Source: Sycobia sp. Sy_11 (taxonomy: Eukaryota; Arthropoda; Insecta; Hymenoptera; Epichrysomallidae). From it: a stretch of 64,000 bases of DNA. Shown here piece by piece: positions 29,833 through 41,088 of the stretch. Position numbers and translations under genes: made by a program. The DNA lies in contig JACCIC010000064.1 in assembly GCA_018907035.1 (NCBI GenBank), positions 2,092,501 through 2,156,500 of the forward strand, read 5' to 3'. Position 1 is the first letter of the stretch, and the number at the start of each line of letters is the position of its first letter. The notes beneath the pieces were generated by a model. The model saw only the letters and a list, made by a program, of their open reading frames with translations. It did not search any database and was not told the DNA's origin.

Positions 29833-31160
29833 ATTTATATATATAATTATTATATAATTATGGATTAAAATTTCGTTTATTATAACTTAATGTTATATTT
29901 GTTAATATACACGTCTATTATAAAATGTATAAATCCGATAAAAATTATACTACCTATACTCATTCACAACTTATAATTATCAGTCTTTCTTAGTTTACCG
30001 TTAGTCTATTTTATTAAAATACTGTTTAATCTTTATTCTTTTTCAATCAAACTGTACTTTATTTTTATTTACTTGTATAATTCTGATTTTAACCCGAATT
30101 CGAAAATTATCGTTATATCTGTTTTTTTTATTATCTTTTTTTCTTATATCTTTTTTTTATATTATCTTTTTCTTCTTTTGTCTATGAAATAATGTTATTA
30201 CTATTTTATTATGTTTTTTCTATTGTAATGTAAAATTGTAAAAGTTATTAAAGATTTTTTCTTTTTTTTTTTTGAAGTTGTGGCTGGCTGACAATGGCTA
30301 TGAATATTGTCTCAATGTTAAGTTAATCTTTTAAAGCATACATTTTTTTGTTGCAACTTAATTATTTTAGTTATAGAGAAACATTATAAAATTAAAGCAA
30401 ACATACATTTTTTTAGTTCCAAATATTTAAAAGATAAAAAATATCGAATTATGAACGCTTTCAATTACTTATGTTTCTGAAAAGGCATGCATTAGTGAAA
30501 AGTGCAGGATTTTTTTGGATTTATTCATAAATATAATTCAATAACAGATACGAATATTTATTTATTTTTATAAATTTCAATTCATAAATAAATTAATCAC
30601 ATTTAGTTTTTCTGGGGATTTTCTTCTACTTATTAGTTATAATAAGCATGTACAAGTAACAAAATAGGTATTAGAAATAAGTCTATACTGAAAAAAAATC
30701 TTATACATTGAAATAAATGGTTTATTCATATACCATTAATTAACCATTTATTCAAAATAAGTAATTTATACATTTAAAATACTGAAATTTTTATTTGAAT
30801 ACAGTAAACATTTCTTTGATATATGAGAACTTAGAATTTAAACAAAATATAAAATTCAACTGTAGTATTTTAACTTATTAGACCGTCCTTTTCGTAATCT
30901 TCAACTATGTAAACGTATACTATATATTATATTACAATAAATACTAACTATATTTACATCCTTTCTCATCATTTTTATTGTATTATATATATTATATATA
31001 ATATATTTGTATTGTACGAAACGCAATGGAAGTGAATCTTCAGCGCAAACAATCTGCCGTTCAAGCTTTAGACATCCCGATCAGCATCTTCATTGGGATT
31101 ATTATTAGGATTTAATCCTAATAAATAGAGATTATTTAACTGATTAATATAACAGTTACA
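29753..31160. other. AT-rich spacer, nothing coding
   Basis: Long A/T runs and a TA-rich stretch at about 29800-29860. A segment near 30690 (ACTGAAAAAAA) and 30740-30840 resembles the AT-rich dispersed family seen at 54225-54740. No gene, LTR or RNA was identified. Confidence 0.55.
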
Positions 31161-31164
31161 TTTA

Positions 31165-31192
31165 CTATTTCGGGCGAAGCCGAGACAATTGC
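31165..31192 (+). repeat. Helitron-like 3' end, copy 1
   Basis: TTTCGGGCGAAGCCGAGAC forms a short GC hairpin (stem TCGG/CCGA) and is followed about 8 bp later by CTAA, the layout of a Helitron 3' terminus (hairpin then CTRR). The same hairpin recurs at 33177-33206. No matching 5' end was recognised for this copy. Confidence 0.45.
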
Positions 31193-31530
31193 TAAATTCT
31201 GAACTATGGTTGGTGTACTCTTCAGCACTAAAGATCTTTACACAACTAAAACATACTTTAAATTTACCTTATATTATATAAAAGTATAAAATAAGGCAAG
31301 TCTGGTGCACTAGAAATTCTAATTATTTAAAAGTATTTGTAACGTAAGAAATATTTTTTTGTTTTTTAAATAAACCTAACTGTTTATTTCAAACAAATGA
31401 TTCTTTCAAAATTATAAAATTTTTGTTTGTTTTAAATATGTATGTTTTGTGTGTGTGTGTGTGTGTGTGTGGCAATAAAATTTCTTTTTGGTTGCTGCCA
31501 GTATTAGCTGCTCATCTTTTATTGCACCCC
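31193..31530. other. AT-rich spacer with dispersed repeat and (GT)n
   Basis: 31365-31440 is a copy of the AT-rich family at 54525-54610 (shared AAACCTAAC and TTTCAAAATTA). 31445-31472 is a (GT)n run. No gene. Confidence 0.6.
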
Positions 31531-31757
31531 ACTGCCAGCCTATTGTCTCACCAAGCTTTACCTCCGCACGCGTCGAAGTTAGTCGTCACTCCTTTCGATC
31601 GTACGATTGCACGCGTTCGAAAAAGAACATCTAAAATATCGCACAAAACGGTCAGTACTCCTTTTCAGTCGAAAATTTTTATTGCAGTCTCACTCATAAG
31701 CGTCAGCAATCTCCCCTTATTATCTCTGATCTGGGATATCACAGGAATGAAGTATAT
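31530..31757. repeat. Dispersed repeat shared with 56.16-56.41 kb
   Basis: CCTATTGTCTCACCAAGCTT through CGAAAATTTTTATTGCAGTC and TATTATCTCTGAT aligns throughout with 56163-56410. Its last 70 bases also resemble the arms of the adjacent hairpin element. Open frames through both copies do not share a conserved protein. Confidence 0.75.
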
Positions 31758-31915
31758 ACGTTCACCGCTGTGACGTTGGGAGGTCAAAATTTTACTGCAG
31801 TCTCTAATATGGGCATCGGCGATCTCCTCTAACAGAGATAAAAAGGGGTGATCGCCGATGACCATGTTAGAAATTGCAGTAAAATTTTGATACTCAGCGC
31901 TACGGCGGTGAACGT
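31758..31915. repeat. 158-bp inverted-repeat (hairpin) element
   Basis: Paired blocks in mirror order: ACGTTCACCGC / GCGGTGAACGT at the outside, TCAAAATTTTACTGCA / TGCAGTAAAATTTTGA, and CATCGGCGATC / GATCGCCGATG around a loop of about 25 bp. The pairing is near perfect in each block with short unpaired spacers. It may be a MITE-like foldback or a recent inverted duplication of the neighbouring dispersed repeat. A transcript would form a long hairpin. Confidence 0.8.
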
Positions 31916-32093
31916 CGGTAGTTCGTTCGTGTGATATTCTAGATATTGGTTTTCGAGCTAGTGTGATCGTGGGGTGACGGTGTTCAGCAAGGGGGACGCC
32001 GAAATAACAGATGCAATAAAAGGGATTAACTGATGTCGAAATGCTTGAAATGTGTATAGATTGTCTTGCCTGTGTGTGTAAGTGTGTATGTGC

Positions 32094-32147
<54 letters not shown>
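31916..32147. other. Short spacer ending in (TA)n
   Basis: No gene. A (GT/AT) mixed run leads into a perfect (TA)n run at about 32096-32146. Confidence 0.7.
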
Positions 32148-32529
32148 TACAAATTTATAAAGACAAAGCGTGTTTTTGTTTGTACGCGAAAACCGAAAAA
32201 ACTACTGAACCGATTGTTCTGAAATTTGACATATAGATCCTATATTATTTTGGGAAGGACATAGGCTATGTTTTTTCTTGAAAATCATTTTACTTTTAAT
32301 AATAAATTAAATTAACAGTTTTAGTGGTTTGAACAATCAGTTTTGCCAGCGGCTACTAGGTGGTGTCTTGAATATCGAACATCAACTCAAAGTATCCCCT
32401 TAAAGTATTAATACCAGGCCAGCTCAAACGAACGTTTATATCCAACTTTGGGATTCGTATTCTAAAGAAGGTGTGGCGTTAGTCGGTATTACCTTTTTTG
32501 TTCTTCAGGTTAATCTGACACTACACTCA

Positions 32530-32942
32530 CACCTTATAGATTTCTACTGAAAAATATTGTATTGGCATGTACGGGCGGTTGATTACAATATCCCGTTGCC
32601 TCAAGACGATTTATATATGCAGTTGTGTGTTTGGATGATAGAATGCGATGTCCAGGTGTCTCTGGGCGATTTCTACGGGGAATATTATATTTAATTGATA
32701 GAAAACGATGTCGAGATATGAGGAAATCAATTTCTATGGGAAGATTCATGTTGAGACTTCACGAACTCATGGGAGTATCGTTCTACCTCGCCAACACAAA
32801 ACTCTCTATAACAGTCGTCCCGAGACATTTCATATAGAATCTGAACATGATGCTCTCTGTAAACGTCGTCTTGACACACTTGCACATCTTTTGCTACCGC
32901 TCGAACTCGAAAGTACAATTTTTTTCGTTAAAGCCGTATTTA

Positions 32943-32945
<3 letters not shown>
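32530..32945. repeat. Foldback array of 60-bp repeats, copy B
   Basis: Units with GATGTCCAGGTGTCTC and GATTTCTAC in one orientation up to about 32745, then units in the opposite orientation (CGTCGTCTTGACACACTTGC, GTCGTCCCGAGACA). The minus-strand reading of the left half gives RRNRPETPGHRILSSKH, the same 20-residue repeat theme as copy A. The right edge is again AAGCCGTATTTAATAT beside a TA run. Confidence 0.7.

Positions 32946-33000
<55 letters not shown>
32946..33000. repeat. (TA)n microsatellite
   Basis: Perfect TA run adjoining foldback array copy B. Confidence 0.95.
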
Positions 33001-33002
<2 letters not shown>

Positions 33003-33201
33003 TACAATGGTCGGCAAAATATTAACTTTTTGAAGTGGACGCTACATTGAAGCAGCTTTTTATACAGACAATAGGTAAATTACGGTCAATTATTTATAGA
33101 AATATAAATTTGTATATATAAAGGTATTTTTTACTTAGATATTATTGAATTGTTTATGAAATCGGTTAAATTATTATCTCGGGCGAAGCCGAGACGGGGG
33201 A

Positions 33202-33206
<5 letters not shown>

Positions 33207-33254
<48 letters not shown>

Positions 33255-34011
33255 TATATACGGATTTTCTTAAAATTTTAAATTCGCTGCGTGGCGATGA
33301 ACGAGGCTACGAAAAGGTGTACGCACTTAAAGAATTTCTTCGTCGATACCAATGAATCCCATTGATTACACGACGTTGCCAAATTTTAAAGAAAATAGGT
33401 GTATATATATATATATACGTTTTATCTTAAAATTTTGAGTTTAAAACCTGATAATAAGACTACGTTGACGTTAATAATGAGACTAATTTGATATAAAAAA
33501 ATATAATTTCTGTAAATTATTTATATAATAACATTCATTAAATTTTTCTATAACAAATTTTATTTCATTGCTATTTACATTATATCATGCAATTTACTAA
33601 AGAATATTTTACATTATTTTACTATATCACTGAGAAATAAATTTATATAAATTCAAATAAATCTATTTCATAAAAGAGATATTATTTGAATCAAAAAAAA
33701 ATTTATTAAAATAAATTAAATTCATTAAAATTAATTCAATAGTTATTAGAACACAACAAAATTTATTTAAATTTCTGTTCAAAACAAAAACATACATATT
33801 TAAAACGAATGAATATTTTGTAATTTGGAGTAAACCATATATTTGAAATAAATAATTAAGTTTATTTGAATAGCAAATATATATTTATTACATTATACTA
33901 AATAAATTATTAGAAAGTAAGAAATATTTCTTGAATTTTAATAAAGTGAACTAAATATACGTAAAAAATAAAGTTAAATAAATAAATATAAAAAACTATG
34001 TATATATATAT
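33207..34011. other. TA runs and AT-rich spacer
   Basis: (TA)n at about 33207-33259 and 33401-33417, with a non-repetitive 140-bp segment between them that I cannot assign. Bases about 33725-33870 are an inverted copy of the AT-rich family at 54225-54350. No gene. Confidence 0.6.
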
Positions 34012-36581
34012 TGTGACGAGCGTCACAAGGCGCCCGCGCCGACTTGTCCAGGAAAAAGACGACGCGCGCGCCGTCCCGTGGACAAGAAAACCTTAAGACG
34101 CTCGCGCGCGCCGTCGCGCCTTGTGCACGGCATTCTCCCTTCCTCTTGCCTCCCCGCGCCACGAGCCGCGTATAACCGTCGGCTGGTGGAACAGCAAGTA
34201 GCCATTACCTACGCCACGGCACGGACGCGTGCCGAGAGGCACTAACAGAAAAAGAAAGGAAAGTTTATATAAATAGTGTTTATATGAAAAAAAAGACAAA
34301 AAAAATTTGGATAAATAAACGATCGAGGACAGAATATGCATTGTCGTAATTTGGATAGAGATGATAAAGAAAAAAAATGAATGATAAATTAGAAAAAAAA
34401 AAACAATAATAACACATTGAATAATGAATAATATAGGATAAAGAAAAGTTATATGAGTAGTAATAAATAGGAATCGTGATAAATTTAAATGATGATAATC
34501 TAGAGTCAGAAATAAGAAGTGAATGCAAAGGATAATGAGAATAAATAATAGAATGATGATATATTTAAGTAAGGTAATGAATGAGAAAAAAATAAGGATC
34601 AGAGGAATAAATGAACAGGACAAAGTGAAAGTGAAGATGAAATAAGAATAAGAATAATAATAGAAGATAATGGCACATAGATAATAGATAATAGAAATGA
34701 TAAAGGGTAATAGCATAATAGAAGATAATAGTATATAGAAATAATAGAGAATAATAGTATAAGAGATATAATAGCAGATAATAGCACATACAGAATGGAT
34801 ATAATAGAAATAAAAAAGGTAATAGCGTATGTAGCTATAATAAATAATAGAAGATGTAGAGATAACAAGAATATAATATAGAAATTAATATAAAATAAGA
34901 TAGATAATAAGCGATATAATAGAAAATAATATAAAATGAGATAGATAATAAGCGATATAATAGAAAATAATATAAAATAAGATAGATAATAAGCGATATA
35001 ATAGAAAATAATATAAATTAGGATAGATAATAAGAGGAATAACAAAGAGAACAAAGAAAAAAAGCTTTCCAGCTATAAATTATATTTTTTTTTTACAAAC
35101 TTGCACATGAACTTAAAGTAAAATTATTATTGTTTTCTATTTCTGTCATAGTATACGAAACATTGTTATAAAAGAAAAGAAAAGAAATAAGTTAAGTTAC
35201 TCAAAGATTGTAACGAGATGAATTGATTTAGTCATAATTTAAATTTTCTTTCTTTTAAATTAAGTACATTAATACATATAGCTATTTTCTCACATAATTT
35301 GAATTATCTTTCTCAATTAAATTTTTTTCCTGTATGATTAATAAATAATAATAAAAAAAAAAATCTTTCCATCTTTTATTGAGTTTGATGCGAATTATTG
35401 AATTCGTACCACTACCGAATAACTGTATACGATTCTTAATTTATAAGTTAAAATTAAGTTATATATATCATGTGACATAATTGGTATCATGCCTGTGCTG
35501 TGAGGAGGACAAATTAGGGCAAAGTTAAATAGTATTGAGTTTATTAAAGTTGAAAATTTTTTTTTGTATTTAATCGCTATTATCAAGAAAAAAAAAGGAG
35601 AGAAGGTTTATAATATGATATTAAAATTTCAATTATTGTACATGAAATTTGCGTTTTATCTTACGTATTCACGTAACGTAAGCAAAAATAAGTTATACAC
35701 ATAATGTGATTCATTTTGTAAGCCGTATTCGGCGCGTCACGACCGAGATCGGCCGTCGTCGGCCGCCGCCGAACTCCCCCCCCCTTATCCCATCCTTCTT
35801 CTCAGCGAGCAGCGAGACTCGCGGGACTCCGCGCTCAATCAGCGAGTACGCTAGTCGCGACAGAAGGAAAAGAGGAGAAAGAGAGGTAGCGGAGGGTATA
35901 ACGCTGGCCGTGCGAAGAGCTGAGAGGTGAAGTCGGAGAGTAGGAGCCCAAAAAGGTACAGAGATAGAGCGGGAAGACAGAAGAAAGAAAAAGGGAAGGA
36001 GACATCGTGAGCTGGACGGGATAGGAGACAGCGGGAAGAGCTACGGGGAGAAAGCCATCGGGTGTCCGCCGTCGCCATCTCCATCCTCGACGACGTGTGA
36101 CGCCGGCACCGACGGCAAGCCGTGGACGCCAGGACCAGAGCACCGCGCGCAACCAGTGAGCGCCATCGTAGTCGGTGGTCCGTTGATGCTTTTCCTTCCT
36201 TAATAAAAATTTTTTTTTCCTTTTTTTTTAGTGTTCCTTTTTTTTCCTCCCCCCTCCCTCGTAGTAGTTAAGTTCGGTGGGCGTGTTGGGGCGCGGATCG
36301 CGGTCGTGGGGCGTCGGAGCACGCGGACCGGGCGTCGAATAATTTGTGAAATCGCGGGGAAACAACTGGAGCAAATAAAACGTGATGAAGTGAAATTGAT
36401 ATCGGACGCATTTTCTTCTTTCTATATATATATTTCCCCTCCCTTTTCAGACCGGCGGTACCCCCTCTGAGGAGTAAGGTAAGCGTGTGAAGTGATAAAT
36501 TTAATTTTTTTGTGTGCGCGAATCACCATTAATTTAATTAAAAAAAAAAATTTCGGATAGTGGATCGATCGTCGCATTACA
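34012..36581 (+). mobile_element. Candidate 2.57-kb solo LTR
   Basis: The block begins TGTGACGAGCGTCAC, ends GTCGCATTACA, and is bordered by ATATAT on both sides (34006-34011 and 36582-36587), matching the TG...CA structure and TA-rich targets of the other LTRs. The first 250 bp and bases 35740-36480 are GC-rich, while 34270-35060 is almost free of C. An AATAAA signal lies near 36201. There is no primer-binding site or coding sequence. Alternative reading: a host promoter/first-exon region, since a pyrimidine tract with CAG (about 36435-36450) and a GTAAGC donor-like site (about 36478) are present. Confidence 0.4.
34270..35060. repeat. C-depleted GATAATA-rich degenerate repeat
   Basis: About 790 bp of plus strand with very few C residues, made of variants of GATAATA, AATAGAAA and AGATAATAG. 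At 34898-35030 it becomes a clear tandem repeat with 41-bp period (GCGATAT recurs at 34911, 34952 and 34993). The long minus-strand frames of Ile/Leu/Phe/Tyr/Ser through it reflect composition, not a protein. Confidence 0.8.
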
Positions 36582-36972
36582 ATATATAGTCAAATTTAAC
36601 TCATATATTCAATTTTTGGAAAAGCTATTCAATATGAACAATTAAATAGCTTTATAAAAAGGTGAAATATATTTATTTGATTATACCCAAAAGTTTTTAA
36701 AAACTAATAAAAATTTCTTCGATTTTATTCAACGAAACGCAAAGATTTACATATTAAAATTCAATGAATAAATCTTTTAATAAAACTATTTATATGTTAT
36801 AAGTAAATAATTTTTTCAAAAATAGAAAATATTTTTTTGATTTATATATACATTTTGTAGTTTTTACTATTTATTTATTACATTTAACATTTAAATCCTT
36901 GTGCTTCGTTTAATAAAATCAAATAAATATGTGAGGGGTGGTTTAGTAAGTAAGGATGCCATTTAATTCGAA
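36582..36972. other. AT-rich spacer
   Basis: No coding or element features recognised. Confidence 0.6.
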
Positions 36973-37216
36973 TGTAACTATAAATTTATTAACTGAATAC
37001 ATACTAATTTATACGTATATTATATACACGCCCTCGAGAGCAAGTTCCGATGAAGACTAACTACATATTTCTCGGTTTCGGTAATCGCGACATCTATCTC
37101 TCTTTCTGCTAACGCACGCATACGTTCTATATTATATACGTACGCATTACACGCACTATATGCTATAATCTTACAGCTCGGCCAGTCCTGACAATTGTTC
37201 GTCTTCGAACCTCACA
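36973..37216 (-). repeat. Candidate 3' LTR of Ty3C
   Basis: Read on the minus strand it runs from TGTGAGGTTCGAAGACGAAC to TTTATAGTTACA, 244 bp, with a TATATAATATAG string and AATAAA near the end. It lies on the 3' side of the minus-strand Gypsy pol Ty3C. No second copy was found upstream of gag, so the assignment rests on termini and position. Confidence 0.5.
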
Positions 37217-37384
37217 TTAGTTTTATATATTTATTTATTCGACATAAGAACAGTTTTTTAATTTTAATTTATACGCTTAGAATAAACTATTATATATATT
37301 TTTAATCGCTTCCAATACATAATAACATTTAATACTTAAATACTATAACTACTTAAATTCTATGTACATAAAAAGGTATCAATT

Positions 37385-38465
37385 AATTCCTTTTCTCCAG
37401 AGTCTCATGTTTACAGGTTCCCAAGTGCCTTCATATTTTCTTCGGCTTACTTGAAAATATCTGTTATTTTTTAGAATTTTAGTTACTTGGTATGGACCCT
37501 TGAATTTTGGTACGATTTTTGATCAAATTCCAACACTATTATCATAACTTTTTATCATAACGTAATCACCTGTTTCATGTTTTAACATTTTTTCGTTTTT
37601 TATTAGCTTGATCAATAGTTTGTTTCTGATTTTACAATTTTTTCATTTGTTTTAGATCTTAAGCTATTCAAACATCTTTGATTTTGATTTCTTTCAGTAT
37701 TAATAAATTCGGCTATTGGGTCGTGTATTTTGCTTCGCTGAGGTACTCCAAATAAGAGTATGCTAGGAGTTTTTCCTATTGTTTTATGAACTGTATTGTT
37801 CATTGTAAATTCAATTTCTCCCAGAGTTTTTGGCCAATTTTTCCCCATATCGTAATCTGACAATTTCCCCAACATGGGTGCTATCATTCTATTGACCCTT
37901 TCAACTTGACCATTAGCATCTGGTGAACCGGTCGCGATTAATGTGTATTTGATATCAAATTCTTTAATAAAATGAGAGAACTCATCCGAAGTAAAACATG
38001 ACCCTCTATACGATACAATAATTTTAAGTTTATCACAATATGAAAGATAAGTTTTAAGATTAACAATTGCTTCTTTTGTATTAGTTGACTTTGACGCATA
38101 TAATTTTGAAAATTTTGTAAAGCCATCGACAATTACGAAAATATATTTTTTACTGATTACGCCTGAGTCTGATACAGATGTATGATCTACGTGTAGTGTT
38201 TGAAACGGTTTGCCTGAAGCTTACTTTCTATTTTTCCGCTCGATGGGTTATATGCAATACATTTAAAACAGTTTTTTATATGATTGAGAACTTTTTTTCT
38301 CAATTCTGGGAACCAATATGTTTTACTTATGATTTCAATAACTTTTTCAGATCCCATATGCCCTTATTCATCGCGGTATTTAAATAAAATACTTTTTTCC
38401 ATCTCGCATGGAACAACAAAGAGTAGTTGTTCTCTCATTTTACGAAAAACAACGCCGTTTCTCAT
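37385..38465 (-). pseudogene. Ty3C integrase pseudogene
   Basis: From 38400 downward: HMGSEKVIEIISKTYWFPEL and HIKNCFKCIAYNP (HHCC zinc-binding region), then a broken core in which only parts are readable, then ATGSPDANGQVERVNRMIAP (catalytic Glu region, about 37935-37860), WPKTLGEIEFTMNNTVHKTI and TPSILLFGVPQ. The C-terminus has YVMIKSYDN and IVPKFKGPYQVTKILKNNRY, a clear GPY/F module, and ends WEPVNMRLWRKGIN at about 37386. The middle of the DDE core is frameshifted. Confidence 0.85.
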
Positions 38466-39840
38466 TTAGAACATTTTATTTTCTGATTTTTCAAGCTGTG
38501 TTTTTATTTCCGAAATATTTTTATCAATATTTTGTAAAATAATTAAATTGGTTTCGAACGAATTGTCGTCGATAATAGCGACGAAATTGCATCGGCTGAG
38601 ACTATCGAGATCATTCATGCGCGATCCTTCTCTGTGTTCAGTTACATAATCATAGTTTTTTAACTCTAAAATCCATCTGCATATTTTTGGATTAATGTCT
38701 AACTTTTTTAACGCTAACGCTAATGAATTACAATCAATAACAATTTTAAATTTTTTACCCATATGGTAAACTCTAAATCTTTTTAATGAATAGACTATCG
38801 CGAACATTTCTAGCTCAAAGCTGTGCAATTTACTCTCCGCGTCAGTAGTACGCTGAAAGAAATAAAATATAGAATGCAGCTTGTTATCATTGCCACGTTG
38901 GAATAAAATGGCTCCCAAACCTCGCGAGCTAGCGTCACAGTACAGCTCGGTTTCTGCATTCAGATTAAAAATTGCAAGGATTGGCGAATTGACCAATTTT
39001 TCTTTTAAATTTTTGAAAGCGTCAATTTCAATTTTTCCAAATTTAAATTTGCTTGTTTTTTTTCAATAGGTCATAAAGTGGTTTCGCAATTTTCTAAAGT
39101 ATGATACTAAACCGACAAAGCGCTGTACTGATTTTGTATCTCGCGGAATCAGATAATTCTCTATTGAATTAATATGCTTATCCGTTGGCAAAATTCCTGA
39201 CTTATTGATTTATATCCTAAATGTTCGGTTTCCGTTTTAAGAAATTCACATTTGGATAGTTGCAATTCAAATTTGTTTTCTGTTAAAATTTTTAAAAATC
39301 TGTTCCAATACTTCTATATGGCGTTTAAGACTATGTATTGCAACTAAAATATCGTCCATATAAACTATGATATCATTTGAGTCAATAAATTGTTTGAAAA
39401 TTCTATTCACGTTTTTCTGAAAAAATCTAGGTGCTACTGTTAGTCCAAATGTAATTTTCAAGAATTCATATTGACCAAATGGAGTGACAAAAGATAGGAA
39501 GTTGATACATTCGTTATCGACACTGTAATTAGAAACCCGTCTTTAAGGTCAAGATTCGAAAAAAATTTCTTATCTCTAAATAGTACAATTTGATCGTCTA
39601 TTATAGGCAATGGATAGTTGTTCGATATCAGATATTTATTTAAGATGCAAAAGTCGATACACATGCGAGTCTTATCATTCTTTTTCTTTCTCAAAACTAT
39701 AGAAGAAGAATATTCCGAATCGCTGGGCCTGATAATTTCACGCTTTAGTAAGTCGTGAATGATTTCTTTTAAATAATTTCTTTCGGTAAAGGCTAATCTA
39801 CGTGGCGCATATTTAACTGGCTCATGCGGTTTCAACCGAA
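38466..39840 (-). pseudogene. Ty3C reverse transcriptase-RNase H pseudogene
   Basis: RT fingers at 39835-39458 (KYAPRRLAFTERNYLKEIIH, IIRPSDSEYSSSIVLRKKK, KTRMCIDFCILNKYLI, NLDLKDGF), palm at 39461-39267 with MKITFGLTVAPRFFQKNVNR and the catalytic IIVYMDDILVAI, and RNase H at 38996-38466 with ETELYCDASSRGLGAILFQR, ESKLHSFELEMFAIVYSLKR and FKIVIDCNSLALAL. Frameshifts lie at about 39460 and 39000-39260. The YMDD motif is intact, but the gene is broken. Confidence 0.87.
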
Positions 39841-40076
39841 GAGAAAGAATGGCTTCCGAGTTTATTTTTCTATGTTGTTTAGTTAACTAATACGCTTTTT
39901 CAAATTTTTCTGTCAATTCTCTCTGGTATTTTTACGGAATTTTAAGATTAATTTTTAGTGATTCAATAATATTTGTTTTATCTACATCAATATTCATAAT
40001 ACCCTTGATTTCGGTGAAATTTGAATTTTTTTAATTTTCAATATTAATATATATTACACTGTTATTTTTATTTTTC

Positions 40077-41088
40077 TCAATTTTTTGATGATTCTACTTC
40101 ACAGATTCCTAAATTAAAAATTTTAAAAGTGTCTCGGCCTAGAACAATCGATGAAGTCATCGTATCATTTTTTACTACTTTCAACTCAACAATACGCGTA
40201 CAATCATTTAAAGTGCAATATGTTTTGGTTTTACCAATAAGATTTAATTTCGAATAATTAACACCATGGTGCTCATTGTCATTTTCATTGATTGGTGAAA
40301 TAACGTCTGGGTTGAGGCATTTGTGGTTTACAAAGCTGATTGGACTGCCACTCTCTAATAAAGCTAATAATTTAAGATCAAATTGTTCTCCATCATTTTC
40401 GAAATATAAAGTTATGGTGAAATTCCGACTTCTGTACAATTTTTTCAATCTTGGAAAGAACATTTTTCTGATTTCTGTAACTAATACATCAATTGGCAAT
40501 CGTAAATGTTCTGATTTAGAGTGAAACCAAGATAATGCTTTTCCCTTCAATTTACTACTTTACAAGACGCGTAACATCATCATTTAGGTTATAAGCATTA
40601 CGAATCATGTCTAATTGTTCTGACCAATTTTCGAAATTTTCGCTATCGCCGTGAAAAGAATTCAATAACTCACATATCGCATTTATCGTAATACGCGGGT
40701 TTGTCTCTACCGCTTCATTGTTTATCGGCGCTATCGAATTACCTCTCCCGGAATCATTGAGACCTAGCACTGTGTTGATCTGCTGCCCTGATGTCGATTG
40801 TTGCTGTTGGCTGAAGGTCGATGGTGTCATATTTCCAATGTGCTTAGACTGTTGACTTAACTCTGCTATCGTCGTTTGTAGGTTTTTAAGCTGTTACTTT
40901 ACATTTTCAATCTCCGCCTTTTCTGCATCTTTTGCCGCATCTTTTCTTTCCATCCAATTTCGTACCAATATACCTTCTGTATTTAACTATTTCAATCGCA
41001 TCAGAAGTTCGGTTTTATTTCCCGTTATATTAATATTATTTTCACGTAAAATTTCTTTTAGCTCATTAACTGTTAAGTGGTTAGCCAT
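40077..41088 (-). pseudogene. Ty3C Gag with SAP-like N-terminus, fused to protease remnant
   Basis: An ATG at 41088 opens MANHLTVNELKEILRENNIN with ITGNKTELLMRLK, matching the SAP DNA-binding motif. Stops follow at about 40990 and 40890, after which a Gln-rich and capsid-like part reads TINAICELLNSFHGDSENFE and NWSEQLDMIRNAYNLNDDV. The next frame (40550-40077) has KGKALSWFHSKSEHLRLPID (capsid) and then, without the usual nucleocapsid, KLLALLESGSPISFVNHKCL, a protease active-site region in which the expected catalytic Asp is Glu. This suggests an internal deletion joining capsid to protease. Confidence 0.75.

Larger units (their letters stand above)
32148..33206 (+). mobile_element. Helitron-like non-autonomous element
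   Basis: The left part (about 32160-32300) holds GTACGCGAAAACCGAAAAAA, AACTACTGAACCGATTGTTC, GAAATTTGACATATAGATCC and ACATAGGCTATG, a string I recognise as the conserved 5' region of a widespread insect Helitron family. The right end has hairpin TCTCGGGCGAAGCCGAGA followed by CGGGGGATACTA, then TA repeats. Between them there is no Rep/helicase coding capacity but a foldback array (32530-32945) and a TA run. Helitrons would transpose by rolling-circle replication supplied in trans. The exact 5' TC and 3' CTRR termini are obscured by microsatellites. Confidence 0.55.
36973..41088 (-). mobile_element. Ty3C: Ty3/Gypsy element, minus strand
   Basis: Gag (with SAP-like N-terminus), a protease fragment, RT, RNase H and integrase follow in canonical Gypsy order on the minus strand, ending with a candidate 3' LTR. 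Its sequence is distant from Ty3A/B/E. Multiple stops and frameshifts and an internal gag-to-protease deletion make it non-autonomous. Confidence 0.85.

Noticed and set aside
34093..35054. Long minus-strand frames of Ile/Leu/Phe/Tyr/Ser (207 and 151 codons)
   Set aside because: They arise from the C-depleted GATAATA-type repeat; composition alone keeps the minus strand open and no domain is seen.
35706..36470. Short frames in the GC-rich block as a host protein gene
   Set aside because: No domain, conflicting frames on both strands; better kept as a candidate LTR or untranslated exon.
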